NCBI RefSeq assembly: GCF_011397635.1
Contig: NC_064773.1
Location: forward strand, 32,869,449-32,933,448
Reading direction: 5' to 3'
Source: Epinephelus fuscoguttatus
Lineage: Eukaryota; Chordata; Actinopteri; Perciformes; Serranidae
DNA length: 64,000 bases
A program made the position numbers and the translations under genes. This document shows, one piece after another, positions 61,640-64,000 of the stretch; position 1 is the stretch's first letter; the number at the start of each line of letters is the position of its first letter. The notes below the pieces were generated by a model. It saw nothing but the letters and a program-made list of their open reading frames with translations, was not told where the DNA came from and searched no databases.

Positions 61640-61996
61640 CTTGAAAACGAACCCCGTTTTTCGTTTGGGGGTTCCCGGTCTAGACCAATTCACATCTCCA
61701 TAAACGTTCAAATCAAACATGTAATGTACTCACCTCATAGGCACAGATGTTAGGAAGTTGTACGGGGGTTGCCGTGTGTTTGTATATCCGTTATTGTTCA
61801 ATAAACATGCATTTTATCTCGGGTGTCTTGAAATTTACTTACTACCAATGTGCAATACACCTCCCAACCCCCGTACAACTTCCTAACATCTGTGCCTATG
61901 AGGTGAGTACATTACATGTTTGATTTGAACGTTTATGGAGACGTGAATCGGTCTAGACCGGGAACCCCCAAACGAAAAACGGGGTTCGTTTTCAAG
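61640..61996. mobile_element. Foldback element with 131-bp near-perfect inverted arms
   Basis: The arms 61640-61770 and 61866-61996 are reverse complements with only two mismatches over 131 bp, around a 95-bp loop. The outer ends read CTTGAAAACGAACCCCG. No coding capacity and no clear target duplication. It is either a MITE or the product of an inverted duplication. The high arm identity implies recent origin or gene conversion between arms. Confidence 0.9.
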
Positions 61997-62169
61997 AAGT
62001 TCATGCAATGAACTGGAAGGCTACATGCATAGTATGATGTTAATTACACTACAGAAGAGAATCAGTGATCAGTTAGGTAGGGAAAAAATGGATATATCAA
62101 TATTGGTATTTGTTATTGATCAAATGAGTTATATATTGGCGTATAGGATATTGGCAAAAAAAAAATCCA

Positions 62170-63745
62170 GTATTGTGCAGGTGAATGTGAATCGTTGTGT
62201 AAAAAGCACTCTGACCCCTATGGCCAATTTAGAGTCACCAATTGATAGGGTTGCCACCTTGGATTTGTGAAAAAAAGGGACACTCGATGTTTGAGGCGGA
62301 GGGCTCGGCCATTATTACAAGTTCAGACTGACCAATGAACATGAAATTCGGACATAGGAGACCAGATTTGCCATCATTTCATGTCCTTCTATGTCCCTGT
62401 ATTTTATATTAATTTTTATATCAATGAAAAAAACAAATCTGTATTACTAAATTCTTACATTTTTACATGTATCTCACCATAGCAAGTTGGAAGTTGACAT
62501 ATTCTGCCATACAGGAAGAGGGGAGACTCTGAATCTGGCAATATAAGAACCATGATGCTGGGACATTCTGTCACTTCACAGCTGTCCAAAACATGTGGTT
62601 TGTGCCAGGCGGACATGATTGCCAGTATTTTTTCATTATTGCAAGAAATTCCATTGACTCATTCACAAGTCAAAAATGTGTTTTATCTGAAAGAAACATG
62701 CAATATTTACATCTAAAATCATAGAAAAATAGTCAACCAAGTGCAATGATGTCCTCCAAGATAATATTTGCCACTTTGATTGCAGTAAAAAAAAAAATTG
62801 GGCATTAGGGGGGCACGTGTCCCCCTCAATGTATATGGTGACTACGGCCCTGTCATGCATGCATAATTAGGCTGCAGTTGTCTGGGTGCGCAAAGGTGAA
62901 GTGCGCTTGTCTTGTCATACAAAGTTTGATGGAGTGTCAACTGGACAATATGGAGATATTTGCATCTTAAAAGCCGGACTACAAATGTGGATAGACAGGG
63001 AGAAACACACGCAAGCCTAAGACGTGGCAAGATACAATATTCCTCACTATATGAAGTGACTGATAACAAGATCTATATAATAGATTGTAAAGAAATTCGT
63101 CAGGATTTTATTTGGTAGACAATTAATCTGGATTTATAGCGTGATGGGATGACAGCACAATGTGTGTGGTATCACTGTTCCTGCACTTTCATGTGATATG
63201 CGTGGCATGTCTGTGCGATGCTGCATTCGCGAGTAATCCATCCAAGAGTAATGTGTGTGCAGAGCTGTATGAAAGCTCTGTTATAGATCATTTTAGTGTA
63301 ACTTTATCATTTTTTTCGCTGTGAAAACATTCGGAAAAATACGATTCCGCTGTTTCACGTGATATTCGTGGCTTCTTGCTATGACGCACGGTCGCGGAGA
63401 AAAACCATAGAGAAGAACAGGTGTGAATTTGGACGCACTATGCGTCGTTCTGGATGGACTCTTTGGCCTGCTGCTGCTGCATTTTCCCCCAAAAACGGGA
63501 CAAATTGTGTCCCGGGAGATGAAAAAAGAGAACAATTCTGGGGAAAACGGGACGGGTGGCAACTCTACCAATTGACCTATCCTGCATGTCTTTGGACTGG
63601 GAGAGGAAACTGGAGTACCCGGAGAAAACTCATGCTGACATGGGAAGTACATGCAAACTCCGCACAGAAGGGCTCCCCCACCCCGGGTTGAGACCAGGAA
63701 CCCTCTTACTGTGAGGCAACAATAACCACTGTACCACAGTGTCAG
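62170..63745 (-). mobile_element. tRNA-derived SINE, split by an insertion
   Basis: The right piece (63576-63742) carries, on the minus strand, an A-box-like TGGTACAGTGGTTA (63736-63723) and a mutated B box GGTCTCAACCC (63695-63685), then CTTTGGACTGGGAGAGGAAA and TATCCTGCATG in complement. The left piece (about 62170-62245) carries GGCCAATTTAGAGTCACCAA, the segment expected to follow. The two pieces rejoin across an 8-bp duplication, CCAATTGA, created by the element between them. Confidence 0.8.
62238..63575. mobile_element. hAT-like non-autonomous element inside the SINE
   Basis: The element 62246-63567 (1322 bp) is flanked by perfect 8-bp duplications CCAATTGA (62238-62245, 63568-63575). 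Its termini TAGGGTTGCCACC and the complement TAGAGTTGCCACC match at 12 of 13 positions. The 8-bp target duplication and short TIRs fit hAT. No transposase frame is visible. Confidence 0.88.
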
Positions 63746-64000
63746 GTTGGGGAAAATTGAGACAGAAGATGTAATTTTGACAATTTAGTCATTTAGTTTT
63801 TGATGCTGTGCAACAGTGGGACAAAATGTGTATGTATAGCTGAAAGATCTTCCTACAGGTAATACACGTACACAAAAACAGGTCAAAAAGTGGGGGAAAA
63901 AAACAATCTTTGTATCAGGAAGTTTTCACTTTCCCTCATACTTTTTCCATTTGGAAAATATAGCAATCTTTATTTTCACGACTGTGACCACTCTATAAAG
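63746..64000. other. Unassigned window edge
   Basis: Nothing recognised in the last 255 bases. Confidence 0.4.

Noticed and set aside
58600-64000. WIF1 or other upstream neighbour exons
   Set aside because: Expected from vertebrate synteny, but no exon with matching protein motif or splice sites was found; the region is repeats and unassigned DNA.

Overview
The window is vertebrate nuclear DNA, most likely from a ray-finned (percomorph-like) fish. It carries multi-exon genes with GT/AG introns and no long uninterrupted gene array. The background is AT-rich and full of fish-type interspersed repeats: L2 LINE, Rex3/L1-like LINE ends, tRNA-derived SINEs, Tc1/mariner and hAT-like elements. The exact species cannot be told from the sequence.

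Two real genes were reconstructed exon by exon, both on the minus strand and in the same order and orientation as the vertebrate LEMD3-MSRB3 neighbourhood. (1) LEMD3/MAN1, an inner-nuclear-membrane LEM-domain protein, lies at 58514..41813. It has 13 coding exons and 2583 nt including the stop (860 aa), with all splice phases consistent. Its large GC-rich first exon sits beside a compact CRE/YY1-type promoter. (2) MSRB3, methionine-R-sulfoxide reductase B3, has coding exons between 28468 and 17766 (six exons, 570 nt, 189 aa). A candidate 5' exon ends at 37620. The coding start is in a mitochondrial-presequence-like exon and the C-terminus is KTEL, an ER-retention-like signal.

Layout: 1-7.9 kb holds no gene, only a 125-bp minisatellite, a 32-bp tandem repeat and nested hAT-like repeats. 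7.9-11.4 kb is an inverted-repeat-bounded retroelement-like unit with a decayed Cys-rich Gag-like frame; a Tc1-type transposon with an intact DD38E transposase is inserted in it. 12.6-15.06 kb is a decayed L2 LINE. 15.9-16.6 kb is a repeat carrying estrogen-response-element and DR1 motifs. 16.85-37.7 kb is MSRB3, whose long first intron contains a three-layer transposon nest (29.8-32.9 kb), a SINE with an 18-bp target duplication and a TIR element. 38.6-39.4 kb is a second copy of the ERE/DR1 repeat, upstream of MSRB3. 40-58.5 kb is LEMD3 with repeat-rich introns. 58.5-64 kb holds LEMD3 promoter DNA followed only by repeats, including a 131-bp-arm foldback element and a SINE split by a hAT-like insertion.

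The two genes are not functionally linked in an obvious way; the linkage is ancestral synteny. No CRISPR, operon or prokaryotic feature is present, and I see no wholly new gene system. The most interesting observations are the intact DD38E transposase with a damaged end, the near-perfect foldback hairpins, the ERE-bearing repeats flanking MSRB3, and the missing in-frame ATG in the leucine-rich first MSRB3 exon.
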